Part shown: piece by piece, positions 1 through 9,471 of the stretch
Position numbering within the stretch: the first letter of the stretch is position 1
Layout: the number at the start of each line of letters is the position of its first letter
DNA from: Hygrophila difformis
Lineage: Eukaryota > Streptophyta > Magnoliopsida > Lamiales > Acanthaceae
NCBI GenBank assembly: GCA_030278955.1
Contig: JAOANR010000015.1
Coordinates: forward strand, 38,658,487 to 38,722,486
Length of the DNA: 64,000 nucleotides
Direction of reading: 5' to 3'
The notes under the pieces: generated by a model
Seen by the model: the letters and a program-made list of their open reading frames with translations, nothing else
What the model was told of the DNA's origin: nothing
Database searches by the model: none
Program-made: the position numbers and the translations under genes

Positions 1-26
1 AGGATCTAAGGGACCGATTCTACCCC

Positions 27-683
27 ATGAGCACCAAGGCGGCAATGTACGAAGAGTTTTTATCACTGAAGCAAGAGGGACGGACGGTGCAGGAGTATTA
101 CACCCGGTTTAAGGAATTGGTACGATTTGCTACTAGGATAGTACCAACCGACTCTGACAAGGCTCAGAAATTTGATATGGGTCTGAACCTTAGTATCCGG
201 GAGATACTTGCAGTAGGACAATTCACGAACCTGCAGACGGTTTATGATCGTGCGGTAGCGGTTGCACGAGTCCAAGGACTGAAACAGAAACCGGTAGATG
301 AGGCTAACCAAGGACCACAAGGAGAGTACAAGGTGGATAAGGACCATTTCGGTGGAAACTCGAAAGGACAACATCAAAATGACAATGGGGAGAAAAAGGG
401 AATAGTCTTCAACCATGGTGACTATGCGTCACCATGTCCAAAGTGTGGTAAACCGCATTATGCGAGAGGATGCCCTCAGCCTGGAGCATGCCTTCGATAT
501 GGTCGACATGGTCATCAGCTGCGTGATTGCCGGACACGTAAAGAGAATATCGACAAGAGAGAGGATGTGACTACTCGACCTAAGCAACCACGAAACCCAG
601 ACGGTCAAGGTGGCAACAACCAACGGAACCAGTACCATCAGAATAAAGACCAAAACCCGAAACCTCGCGAGAGTACTGAATAG
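27..683 (+). pseudogene. gag: Ty3/gypsy gag fragment (C-terminal part)
   Basis: The reading frame encodes the C-terminal part of a plant gypsy Gag, the capsid/nucleocapsid protein of the retrotransposon particle. It is already open at the left window edge, so the N-terminus lies outside. Residues 1-90 resemble the retrotransposon gag domain, with a typical 'EYYTRFKELVRFA' helix. Residues 130-170 hold zinc-knuckle material: CPKC...H...C, then a second knuckle whose second cysteine is replaced by tyrosine (CLRYGRHGH). The tail is basic and rich in Q/N/P. Gag stops with TAG at 681-683 and a polypurine tract follows about 30 bp later, with no protease or reverse transcriptase between. The source was therefore either a gag-only non-autonomous element or a recombinant. 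Confidence 0.8.
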
Positions 684-944
684 GCAGTTATGGGGACATA
701 ACTGGAGTCCTAAGGGGGAGAGGATGTGATACCCCGTAATAAAGTAGTTGCATTATTTTTTTTAGTTGGCTCGACAATATGTATCCCAAATAAATTTTTA
801 AACTACGTTATGGCTTGATCCCTTCACCGGGTACGTAGGCAGCTTAGAAGTTTTAATTCTAAGTTCAGTCACAAAAAAGACCTTAGCACGAGGAAAGACG
901 AAACACAACTTCGAGGACGAAGTTGATTCTTAAGGAGGGTAGAC
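684..944 (+). mobile_element. Joined 3' ends of two gypsy elements (two polypurine tracts)
   Basis: A first polypurine tract (CTAAGGGGGAGAGGA, about 710-724) is followed at 725 by TGTGATACCCC, which looks like an LTR start. Only a short piece of that LTR can be present. A second internal-region end follows at about 840-944: 'cgaggacgaagtt' is typical of the last codons and 3' UTR of plant gypsy pol, and AAGGAGGGTAGAC precedes the next LTR at 945. The breakpoint between the two pieces, somewhere in 760-840, cannot be placed by eye. Confidence 0.55.
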
Positions 945-3402
945 TGTAATACCCAGAAATTTTCCAACATAAAATAAATGCAATAAATAAAATAAATATA
1001 ATAAATAAAGAAATAAATGTAGAGGAAATGAGAAATGGAATTTAAATTAAAACGGAAACAAAATTCCGAGAACCCGGAAAGCTGAAGACAATTTAATCGA
1101 ATAAATGGTTACACGGGGACCCGACACCGATAGACTCAATAACTCGAGTCCAAATATAAATTTAGATTCGAATAAAATTAAGATAGGAAATCGGAACCCG
1201 AAGATACCCCGAAGATCATAAAACGGGAGCATAGAAGGATAGAAGTCCGAAAGAGAGGAGGAAAAGCACGACGGATCGCACGACCCGCCCGGACCGAAGC
1301 TCAGGCGAGTTCGGCGCGGTGGCCGCGCGGTCACAAGGGGAAGGGCGCGCCACGGCCGCGCCAAGCGACAGATTTGCCCGTTGCGTGAATCTCTCGCCCG
1401 AACGCGGATTTTTCGACTTTCGGTTGAACATCTCTCGACCCAAGACCCTTGGGGTCAGATTTTGGACGCCCTAGGTCTTAGATATCTATAAATAAGACCT
1501 TCTAGGAGCTCCGAATAATCTTACAAAACCCTACAACTTTCTACACATTCGAAACCCTAAATCCGGAGTCGTCGGAGGCACGAAACCAAGACGAACGTTG
1601 TTGGACGAAAATTCTAAGATCTCCATAGTCGTGGTAAGTCTCGATCCAATCCTTGTTCAATAAACGATTCGAAAACGAATCCTAATCTTCTTCTTTTCTC
1701 TTCTACACCTCGTATTGGATCTAGATCGTAGAACCCGACGAACGGAGAGGAGAAACGGTGGACGGGAAGCCACGCCTTCGAAATAGATGATCCCGGACAT
1801 TCATAACTCAGTAAGTTAACTCTTACATGGTTTTGGGATGAATTAAAACATTCAAAACTAAAAGATTAACAAGAAATCGAAAATCTGTCAATTTATACTT
1901 TCTACCGACGCAACAGATTTGAAGAATTTTTCCGAACCTTAAAACGAACTCAAACGGAAAAACTTAAAACACGAAAAACGTTCCTAAGGCTTAGATCTAG
2001 CTACTGTAAATTTTTGAGAATTTTTAGAGACGATTTGATATGTGAAAACCCACCGAAACCGAACTGCTCGAATCTAGATCTTGAAATTCTTGACGGAACT
2101 CAGGAATGACCTTGATCACGTTTTTGACATAGGATCTAGACTGTTTTAGATCTTTGGCCGAACATGAAAGTCGTAGATAATTGTCTTAAGATGATCTCTG
2201 TAAAATTTCATCAAATTTGGAGTTGAATTGCTATGGTAGAATTCGAAATCTTTAAACTGTGATACATTAAATTCGGACAGAATTATTCTTCTACAAAAAT
2301 TGGTGATTTTGACCTGTTTAGGTATCTCGGATTGAAAAAGTTAAAACACGAAAGTTGTAGATCTCGGAGTTTCTGAGTCATTCGTGAAATTTCGGAATTT
2401 TTGAAATTAAATCTGAATTTAGATGAATTTTAGAGTAAACAGTGGTTTACCGTAAGTCAAATCTTGAAATCTTGTTGAAACATGAAATTAGCATTTAAGG
2501 TTTAAATGATTGGGAATTCCTTTGAAATAAAATACACATGAAATATCCTGCTTGCCGAAAGGCAATTGAAATATCCTGCTTGCCGAAAGGCAATTGAAAT
2601 ATCCTGCTTGCCGAAAGGCAATTGAAATATAGTGCTTGCCGAAAGGCAATTGAAATATAATGCTTGCCGAAAGGCAATTGAGATATAACGCTTGCCGGAA
2701 GGCAATTGATAAATAAAACCTGTCGAGTGGCGATTGAAATATAAACTTGAAACATGAGACATGAGATATGAAACTAGGAGACTCGAAAATTGTTCCTTTT
2801 GGATTATGCTTTTAAATTATGTCCTATAATTATAGTGTTTTGCAAATTATATTTATGATCTTATGAAATCTCTATCCTTTAAATTATGCCATTTAATTAT
2901 TGTTAGATAAATAAGTTAAATTATGTGGTGTTGTGCACATGTTTTCTTTAAATATTAAATAATGGCTTTGAAACCCCATAGTTATGTATGTGTTAACTTA
3001 CTCAGCACGTAGTGCTGACCAAAACCATATTTTCTTTTTCTTTTCCTTCCAGAGTTGAGAATTATGCATCGTCATATGCATACACGGGAAGCTTGGGATG
3101 ATATATTATATTTGAATTTTTGTATTAGACTAGATCTTGCATGAACGGGCCTGTTTAACCCGTGATTAGGCCATGTTGGCCCTATATTTAAATTCCGCTG
3201 CGATACATATATGTAAATATTTTTTTCCGCTGCAATTTTGATGTATTATTTTTAAATTATATGTGAATGGGCTGTTTGAATATTTTAAATTCTGAAAAAC
3301 CATAGCCTTGCATCTCTTTAGTAAGCTCGGAGAAACCGTGTCTTGCTAGGGAGGTGTGGCGGTGATATCCCGACCTGGGTGACCAAAAACCGGGGTGTTA
3401 CA
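945..3402 (+). mobile_element. Ty3/gypsy LTR, 2458 bp
   Basis: The LTR begins TGTAATACCC and ends GGGTGTTACA, an imperfect terminal inverted repeat with TG...CA ends. It directly follows a polypurine tract, which fixes it as the 3' LTR of a plus-strand element whose body lies off the left edge, or as a recombined remnant. A GC-rich leader-like segment lies at 1280-1390. A 28-bp tandem array (2539-2734) sits inside. The short ORFs in it are not genes. The partner LTR and target duplication cannot be checked in this window. Confidence 0.75.
2539..2734 (+). repeat. 28-bp minisatellite, seven copies, inside the gypsy LTR
   Basis: Seven head-to-tail 28-bp units begin at 2539, 2567, 2595, 2623, 2651, 2679 and 2707. 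Each contains GCTTGCCGAAAGGCAAT. The first three units are almost identical, and the last one or two are diverged. Each unit contains a small hairpin (TTGCC...GGCAA). Confidence 0.9.
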
Positions 3403-3776
3403 CTTGTGTTGATGTTTCAAAGTTTTGTGGTGAAATATGGAGTGAAAATGGAGTTGGGTAGGATAAAATTGGGGATTTAGGGCGGCGGTTAAGTGAAAAA
3501 CCGCCAGGTAAGCAAGCAGTTTGGTTTACCTCACATCCCACACTAATCCAGCCGCCGCATCAGCTTGAACCGGGATTAAGAAGGGTATGGGATGGATTTA
3601 GCGCGGATTAGCACTTATTGGATGGATTAGACTAATTCAATAAATATGGGATGATTTAAGAAATTTAAAAAAAAATTATGGGACTATACTAGTTTTTTTC
3701 CCAAATACGGAGGTAGTATTAAGACAAAGTGGTCCATATACTAAAATTTTGAAATCATTGTATAAACGCGGCATAC
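3403..3776. mobile_element. MITE-like relic of the 355-bp MULE-MITE family, plus flank
   Basis: The stretch 'tatgggatggattta...gatgatttaagaaatt...ttatgggactatactag' (about 3588-3695) matches the right half of the MITE at 43058-43412 and the intron insertion at 32168-32284. Intact termini and a target duplication were not found. From 3719 runs 'attaagacaaagtggtcc', a terminal-type motif that recurs at 8404, 9107, 16150 and 16855. No gene is visible here. Confidence 0.45.
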
Positions 3777-4037
3777 TTATGTATTGCGGAGCCAAGTAAG
3801 AATCTGATGATTTTTACTATCCCAATCTTCTTGCTTTTCACAATAAGCATGATCCCCAATATCGGATGGAGGAGCCGACGGACTAATATCTCCAGTAACA
3901 ATTCTCCACAATTTCTGACCAATCAAGAAACTTTTTACAGATTGTCTCCAAAGATCATAATTATCAACATAGAAAATAACTCCAATACGCGTGTGAACAT
4001 CCATTTTCTTCATAGCCATGAGAAAACAAGAACACAA
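3777..4037 (-). pseudogene. gag: Ty1/copia gag N-terminal fragment
   Basis: The minus-strand frame encodes about 86 aa resembling the N-terminal domain of plant copia Gag: '...YDLWRQSVKSFLIGQKLW', an acidic/proline spacer, then 'EDWDSKNHQILTWLRNT'. The rest of the gag, the zinc knuckle and pol are absent. It abuts the segment duplicated at 31141 onwards. It is an orphan retroelement scrap with no sign of function. Confidence 0.65.
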
Positions 4038-4746
4038 AATATGTAATTATATATGCGAAACCAACACACAAGAGCGAACACTTCGGATGGACAATCGGAC
4101 CATACCACGAGACCGGAACAGTGCAGACCTAGGATGCGTGGGAAAATCACGGCGGAATATGACGGGACGCGTAACCGGGAGAAACGACCTCAAAAATGGC
4201 CGGGAAGCATCTATCCGCACGTGTAGGGCCCATGCGCCGCCGATGGCCACCACCTTGACACGAGGGAGCTGATTGTACGGGCGGTGATGGCCGGCGACCC
4301 CCGGAGAGCAGAGGCGGCAGCTAGGGTTTTGCTTTGAAATTTGGAAGAATTTTTGGGTTATTTTTCTTATTTTTCTGTCCGTTGTTGCATCTGTTATAAC
4401 AATTCTATTTGTTGATGATCTTCAATCTTTCTATCTCCCATTATTTCAAATATATTTTATATTTTGTCCTGGGAATGCTTTATTATTATGTTATATACTA
4501 CAAGACTAATTAACACTCAAGAGCAAAGATACATACATAAAACATTAAAGGATGAGATACAATATGGGAAGACAGAAAGGGCAAAGGTACAACATGCATG
4601 ATGCATCCTCCAAACAAGTTGGATTTGCATTTTTTTTCAAACGTCTATATATGAACAAACCCATCAGCAACAACACTCATACATAGGTGTATATTGCCTT
4701 AAAATAGGTTTGAATCTTATTCAACATTGCAATTAACACACATTCA

Positions 4747-5189
4747 TCAGATCCCGAGGCGGAGGTTGGAGGTCGAGTAAGGACCACAATAACCTTGCGC
4801 TAAGAAAAAGACGTCGTCAACATTACAAAATCGACAACCACGCTGTGTGCACTCTGAATCGTACGAGCATCGCTCCCCACAATAAGCTTTTACGCTACTT
4901 TCGGTTGCCTCAGTTGTCTCCAGCACTGTCACTGTACGAATATAGGCACATATGGATGGATCATGCGTCATCATCATATCCCATGCATGTTTGATTTAAT
5001 TACTACTCTTAATTGCAACAAGTACGAGAGATGTTCATTGCAATGCAACATTATTGTAATTTTATAACAGAAAAGATTGAACATTAGTCGTTAGGTTTTA
5101 AGAAATGAAATGGAAAGTAAATCCAACATTTATGACATACCAGAAGCGACGAGCCAGACGAAAGCCAAAATGGTGAACTTATTAGCCAT
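4747..5189 (-). CDS. Metallocarboxypeptidase-inhibitor-like (PCI-type knottin) precursor, two exons
   Basis: The predicted product is a secreted 77-aa cysteine-knot peptide of the plant carboxypeptidase A inhibitor type. Exon 1 (5189-5141) encodes a signal peptide, MANKFTILAFVWLVAS. The intron (5140-4932) starts GTATGTCA and ends TTCGTACAG, and exon 2 (4931-4747) follows in phase. A second AG six bases downstream would shorten the product by two residues. Six cysteines are spaced C-X3-C-X5-C-X4-C-X2-C-X12-C, and the last is followed by GPY. In potato carboxypeptidase inhibitor the CGPY tail enters the enzyme's active site. The C-terminus continues to NLRLGI. A TATA box lies upstream. The family call rests on the cysteine pattern and CGPY; the target enzyme is inferred. 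An intact, more diverged paralogue lies at 31871-32393. Confidence 0.8.
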
Positions 5190-5265
5190 ATCTTTTCAAG
5201 ACTTTTAGTTTGTTGAGATTATTTTTCGTTTGTAGAGTGTGAATGATCTCATGCCTAGCATCCTC

Positions 5266-5273
5266 AATTTATA
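5266..5273 (-). promoter_or_regulatory. TATA box of the first inhibitor gene
   Basis: On the minus strand the sequence reads CCTATAAATTG, about 80 bp before the ATG at 5189. The same box at the same distance precedes the paralogue (32470-32477), so it is conserved between the copies. Confidence 0.7.
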
Positions 5274-5975
5274 GGGCTTCAGCTTTGGCATCCTTTTCGG
5301 AAATAAAAAATAAATAAATAAAGTAATATTGGCTTACTAAATTGTGCACGTTGTTTTTATAAATATTGTAATAATATATTTAATCCCCCTATCCATTTTG
5401 GTTGTTGAGCAATTAAACACAGAATTGAATTACCCGATCTAATTGGCAGTTGGCATGTCATTGTAAGAGGGTGTGGTCCTTGTACTATGGGAGAATAAGT
5501 CACGAACAAGAGCATGTGGCAACTAGGCAAAAAAGATGAGTGCCGTTCCTGTGGTGTCTTTGCATTAATTATTAAAAACTTGGTTGGGGAGGAGGGTCCA
5601 GTTACTTGTTAATTGTAAGATATTCACGTTTTGAATTGTTACGTAAAAGTGTTGAATTGTCACTAAAAATATAGAATCTATATTTACAACATCAATTATT
5701 AGTTAATAATGGAAAAATTTATTCAATATTTTTAGTGATAATTCAGCTCTTACGAATAGCAATCCAGTACATTTGTCCAGATTATTATTGGGTCCCCTTT
5801 AATTAAATTCATTTTATGTATACTTACATTATTATGGGGAATCAATTGTATGATATGAAGTCTAGGCCAAGCTTGAATATAGGCTCTCTTTATTATATAC
5901 TCCGATCCGTTTATAGGACTTATGATCAATACCAAAATTTTATATGTCTATACCTTGATCAATCATATGTTATTA

Positions 5976-6272
5976 ATAAGTGAATGTATATTATTGTGCT
6001 TTACCATCACTTGGACCTTCAAATAATTCTCTCAAGAGCCTCTTCTTCTTCCTTTTTTTTTTTTTTTTTGCCGCGCAGGAGTTATAACAGCAAAAGAAAC
6101 GATTCTTTTTTCTTTCTTTTTTTTCAATTTCCTAGTTTATATAATTATGATATACTTAGTATAATTAATTTTGGAATGATCGATGCTTTGGGGCTGATTT
6201 TAATGCTCTTTTATTTCATTGCCGCTAAATTGTTTTTATAGCTTTTCAACGAGTCTTCCAAGGGAAATATAA
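5976..6272. other. AT-rich intergenic sequence, no gene seen
   Basis: The stretch contains a long T-run (about 6050-6069) and T-rich low-complexity sequence. The only ORF here is low complexity and unconvincing. Confidence 0.6.
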
Positions 6273-6535
6273 GGGTCGTTCTGCACGTCAAGTTGTAGCT
6301 GCCTCTGTAGCTATGAGCTGTAGCTGCTGGCTATCAGTTTTTGCATAAGTGTTCGGTACAAGTAGTTGTAGCTGTCAAAAATTATAATTTGAAGATAAAA
6401 ATTAATTAAATCTAGAAAGTAGCTTCTGAAAGCTCCCAAAAGCTAGTGTACAGAACGGAGCTTTTGTTTGGAAATAAAAGCTAAAACTATCAAAAGCTAA
6501 CAAAAGCTCCCAAAATCTGCGTGCAGGAGAGACCC
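6273..6535. mobile_element. Tourist-like (PIF/Harbinger) MITE, 263 bp
   Basis: The termini are GGGTCGTTCTGCACG on the left and its near reverse complement, CGTGCAGGAGAGACCC, on the right. The element is flanked by TAA on both sides (6270-6272 and 6536-6538), the 3-bp target duplication typical of Harbinger elements. The interior is AT-rich with repeated 'agctcc/agctgta' words and has no coding capacity. Confidence 0.75.
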
Positions 6536-6978
6536 TAATTCTATTAGTCCTGTTAGTATGCATAATTATTAATTTCATCCTTTAATTTTGCTTATTACTA
6601 AAATTCTTCGCCAAGTATCCTAATCTAACCGATTTTGTCATTTGGCCCGCTAAATAGCTTAAGTAAATGATTAGACAATAATTCAGATGAATAATTACTC
6701 TTTTAGTCCAATAAGTATCATTAATTACTAATTTAATCATTTAAGTTTCCTAATTACCAATTTAGTTCCCTAACTTTTGTTATCTTAACCGATTTGGTCA
6801 TTATCATTAATTGGCACCACTTACAAATCCTTGAGAAAAATAAGGGAGCCCCAGCTCAATTGTAATACCCTATAAAACGATTTAAAATGAGTGCAATAAG
6901 TTATTCACAATAATAAGGTTTTTTTTTTTTCCTTGATACTAATCCCATAAGAATTTCACAGAATTTCACAACTAAGCG
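6536..6978. other. AT-rich intergenic sequence, no gene seen
   Basis: The sequence contains 'ttagtcctgttagtatgcataattattaa' and 'ccgatttggtcatt' type words that repeat imperfectly within about 150 bp. It is probably old repeat DNA. No coding or RNA signal was recognised. Confidence 0.5.
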
Positions 6979-7415
6979 CAGGGCTCATTTGATTGACATT
7001 TTAAAAAAAAAAACAGAAGTAGAAGAGAAAGCCAAAAGCAGAAGAATGTAATTTTTGTGTTTGGATGGAATAGTTGAAAAACAGCTTTTCTTCAAAAATG
7101 TGTTTGGATATGTGAAAATAAAAAGTGCTTTTGGAATGCTATAATTACCAAAAAGTGCATGTTATTTATGATAATAGAACATATTTATATATTAGTGGGG
7201 GGCATTTAAGATTTTGCACAAATTATTATGTGCTTTTGGCTTATGTTTTTCGGAGAAGCACTCCTAGGCTGCTTCTCCCAGAAGCACTTTTGCAGCTTTT
7301 CGAGGTGCTTTTATTTTTTCTAAAAAGCCAAAACAAACAATATTTTTCAGCAAAATTGCTTTTAGCAAAAGCAAAAGCCAAAAGCACCTTAAAAAAAGTC
7401 ATTCCAAACGCTCCC
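6979..7415. mobile_element. Terminal-inverted-repeat MITE-like element
   Basis: The left end GGGCTCATTTGATTGACATTTT and the right end, read in reverse as GGGAGCGTTTGGAATGACTTTT, are imperfect inverted copies. The interior is full of 'aaaagc/gcttttgg' words in both orientations. I could not find a convincing target duplication, so the superfamily (hAT or Harbinger) is open. Confidence 0.5.
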
Positions 7416-8002
7416 TAATTATACGTTGGGTGATATCCTAGGAAGTCTCCAATGATGTGCATGAGTGAGACCAGAGCGCACTGAAAAGATCTCATTTTGA
7501 TATGTTGGGTTACTCTTCAATCCCAAGTCGTGACAACATTTATAATAACACTCTATCTTTTCACTGCGATAAAAATTGGGGTACTACAATTATTGGTACA
7601 AAAATTTTGAATGATATATCATTTTCGAAAAATGAACAAAAAGAAATATATAAAAAAAGGAACACCCAACTCAATTATTTCTTATTGGTACAAATAATTT
7701 TAAAGGATATTATCATTTTCCTAAAATAATTAGGTGACGTTATATATAGTATATATTATTATTGAGTTAAAAGTAATTTATGAATAGGATGTTAATAATT
7801 GTATTAAAATTTTCAGGCAGTAAATAAATCCTTCCCATGGATGAGAGACAGGCAGAAGGTATCGCCGGAGCAAAATAAAGGGAAAAAAAACCCTAAATAG
7901 TCCCTTAATTTTAGACAATTCTCCAAACAAACTCATATTTATTGAATTAGCTAAATCAATCCACTAGGTAGCTTAATTATGGCCCAATCCGTCTCTAACC
8001 CC
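7416..8002. other. Intergenic sequence, no gene seen
   Basis: AT-rich sequence. A 75-aa ORF at 7502-7729 has no recognisable domain and biased composition. No repeat boundary was found. Confidence 0.5.
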
Positions 8003-8231
8003 TTAATGATGGTCCAATCTGATCATCTCCGACACTGAATAAGGTCTTACATTACATAGCACTTTCGTGGAACAATTGTGGCCACTAGGCCGAAAAAAAT
8101 ATAAAAATAGAATAAGCAATAAGTGCATAATATACTCACAACTATGTGGACACCATTATATACTCACAAATCAACTCTAACTTAATTCTCGTGCCCAACA
8201 ATAATAAGACACTTCTAATGGGACGGAGGGA
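8003..8231 (-). mobile_element. Stowaway-type element with an inverted partial copy at 8471-8622
   Basis: Read on the minus strand from 8231, the sequence starts CTCCCTCCGTCCCATT, the Stowaway terminal signature, next to a TA. It shares the internal words 'gggcacgagaattaag' with the intact Stowaway MITE at 33063-33251. The stretch 8003-8127 is an inverted copy of about 8471-8622 (shared: 'tttcggcctagtggccaca', 'gaaagtgctatgtaatg'), so the locus forms a large foldback with the SINE in its loop. Confidence 0.55.
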
Positions 8232-8242
8232 GTAATATATAT

Positions 8243-8395
8243 GGAGATGAGGACTTAGCCCAAGTGGTTAAGTCACTTGAATATTCGATTCCCCACCGGG
8301 CCCCCTATCCCTCTTTTTTATTCCTTTTGTAATTTGTGTGGCATGAGCTCTCACCATTCCTTTCTTAGGCCTTCAACGGCTCTCAAAAAAATATT
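8243..8395 (+). mobile_element. tRNA-derived SINE
   Basis: A polymerase III A-box-like motif, TAGCCCAAGTGG (8256-8267), is followed 15-20 bp later by a B-box-like motif, ATTCGATTCC (8283-8292). A T-rich/pyrimidine body and an A-run (about 8385) come after. This spacing and these words are typical of plant tRNA-related SINEs. The 3' part is present again at 16045 but lacks the A and B boxes there, because a CACTA end abuts it. Confidence 0.65.
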
Positions 8396-8399
8396 AATA

Positions 8400-9132
8400 T
8401 ATGGACCACTTTGTCTTAATAATAAATTGCTAGAAATATTAATGCTGAGACCAGCCAAAAATGAGTCTGTACGCACTTATTGGTTATTCTATTTTTATAA
8501 TTTTTTCGGCCTAGTGGCCACATATTACCTGTGTCCTAGCTCCACGAAACCAAATTATTGTTCCACGAAAGTGCTATGTAATGTAAGACCTTAATGAGTG
8601 TCCGAGATGATCATATTGGACCAAGTAGGGTCGTTCCTGAGATTTTAGGGGCCTGGGTAAAGTATAACATTCATTAAATATAAAATCAAAATCATTCGGT
8701 TATTCCCTACCCGACAATTTTGGAATCCGGTTGGCAATATCTTGATCGCTAATGAATTTCAGTTACAAATTTGGTCAGAGTTGAATTTTAGGATTTTCTT
8801 CCAAAAATTTTAGGTTATAATTAACATAAAAAATTCTTTAATAAATTTTCAAATAGTATTTTGTGATTTTCTAAGCTTTTACCATGTTTTCTCCTTATTT
8901 TACATCCACAAAATAATTCTTGGAAGAATAATTTAGGTCATATTTGCCAAGAATCCCCAAGAACTTGTCGGGTGGAGGAACTTTTCCAGTTGAGTAGAGG
9001 CAAAGATTTCTCATTTTTGTGAATTTTTAATGGATAATAACTAGGTTTTTGAAAGAAGACATTTGTAATGGGACATTCAAAAATGGTAAATAGGACAATT
9101 TGTTATTAAGACAAAGTGGTCCGTTATTAAAA
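8400..9132. mobile_element. Possible TIR element with 'GGACCACTTTGTCTTAATAA' ends
   Basis: The left end ATATGGACCACTTTGTCTTA (about 8400) and the right end, 'TTATTAAGACAAAGTGGTCC' (about 9105-9124), are inverted copies extending about 30 bp with few mismatches. A single copy of the same motif is at 3719. The interior (8640-9100) is AT-rich without coding potential. No target duplication was identified. Confidence 0.4.
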
Positions 9133-9471
9133 TTTTTGAAATCATTGTATAAACGCTGAATACTTGTTAAATTTTATTCATATTATATTTAAATAATCGT
9201 ATACCACATGATGATCAGGAATAAACTCAATTAACATGCAGTACAAATTATCTTAAATTGAACTCTTGGGGAGTCTTGAAGAAGTCTTTCAAGGTGTGCG
9301 CAGTGAGGCCAACACGTACTGGAAGAGTTTATGTTAGTTTGTAGGATCACTCTCCAATTCTGAAATTGAGAGACAATATCTAAAGTAACACCGTGTTTTT
9401 TCGTACGTCAAAATTGAGGGTGTGGACTACCCTGATGTATTAAATCTAGAATTTCACTGATGTACCATTAC

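Larger units (their letters stand above)
4018..5975. repeat. Segmental duplication, copy A (partner 31141-41690)
   Basis: The order of recognisable blocks is the same as in 31141-32715 plus 41112-41690. The blocks are a GC-rich 'agggcccatgc' leader at 4225, 'gggaatgctttattatgttata', the inhibitor gene, its TATA region, 'ggcagttggcatgtcattgtaagagggtg', and an AT-rich tail ending 'ttttatatgtctatacc'. Copy B is split by the MULE at 32716-41111. Copy A keeps the corresponding empty site near 5489-5500. The two copies have diverged clearly by substitutions and indels, so the duplication is not recent. Confidence 0.85.

Noticed and set aside
2495..2762. Two overlapping 86-aa ORFs on the minus strand
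   Set aside because: They are translations of the 28-bp tandem array (9.33 codons per unit) and contain repeated peptides only for that reason.
4018..4272. ORFs of 84 and 68 aa on both strands
   Set aside because: They lie in a GC-rich leader-like part of the segmental duplication. The counterpart at 31266-31577 has no conserved reading frame.
7502..7729. 75-aa ORF
   Set aside because: Composition is AT-driven (K/N/I/Y-rich), with no splice context, domain or second copy.
8277..8594. 105-aa ORF (99 aa at 16041-16340)
   Set aside because: It crosses the SINE and MITE sequences; its conservation reflects only the DNA duplication.
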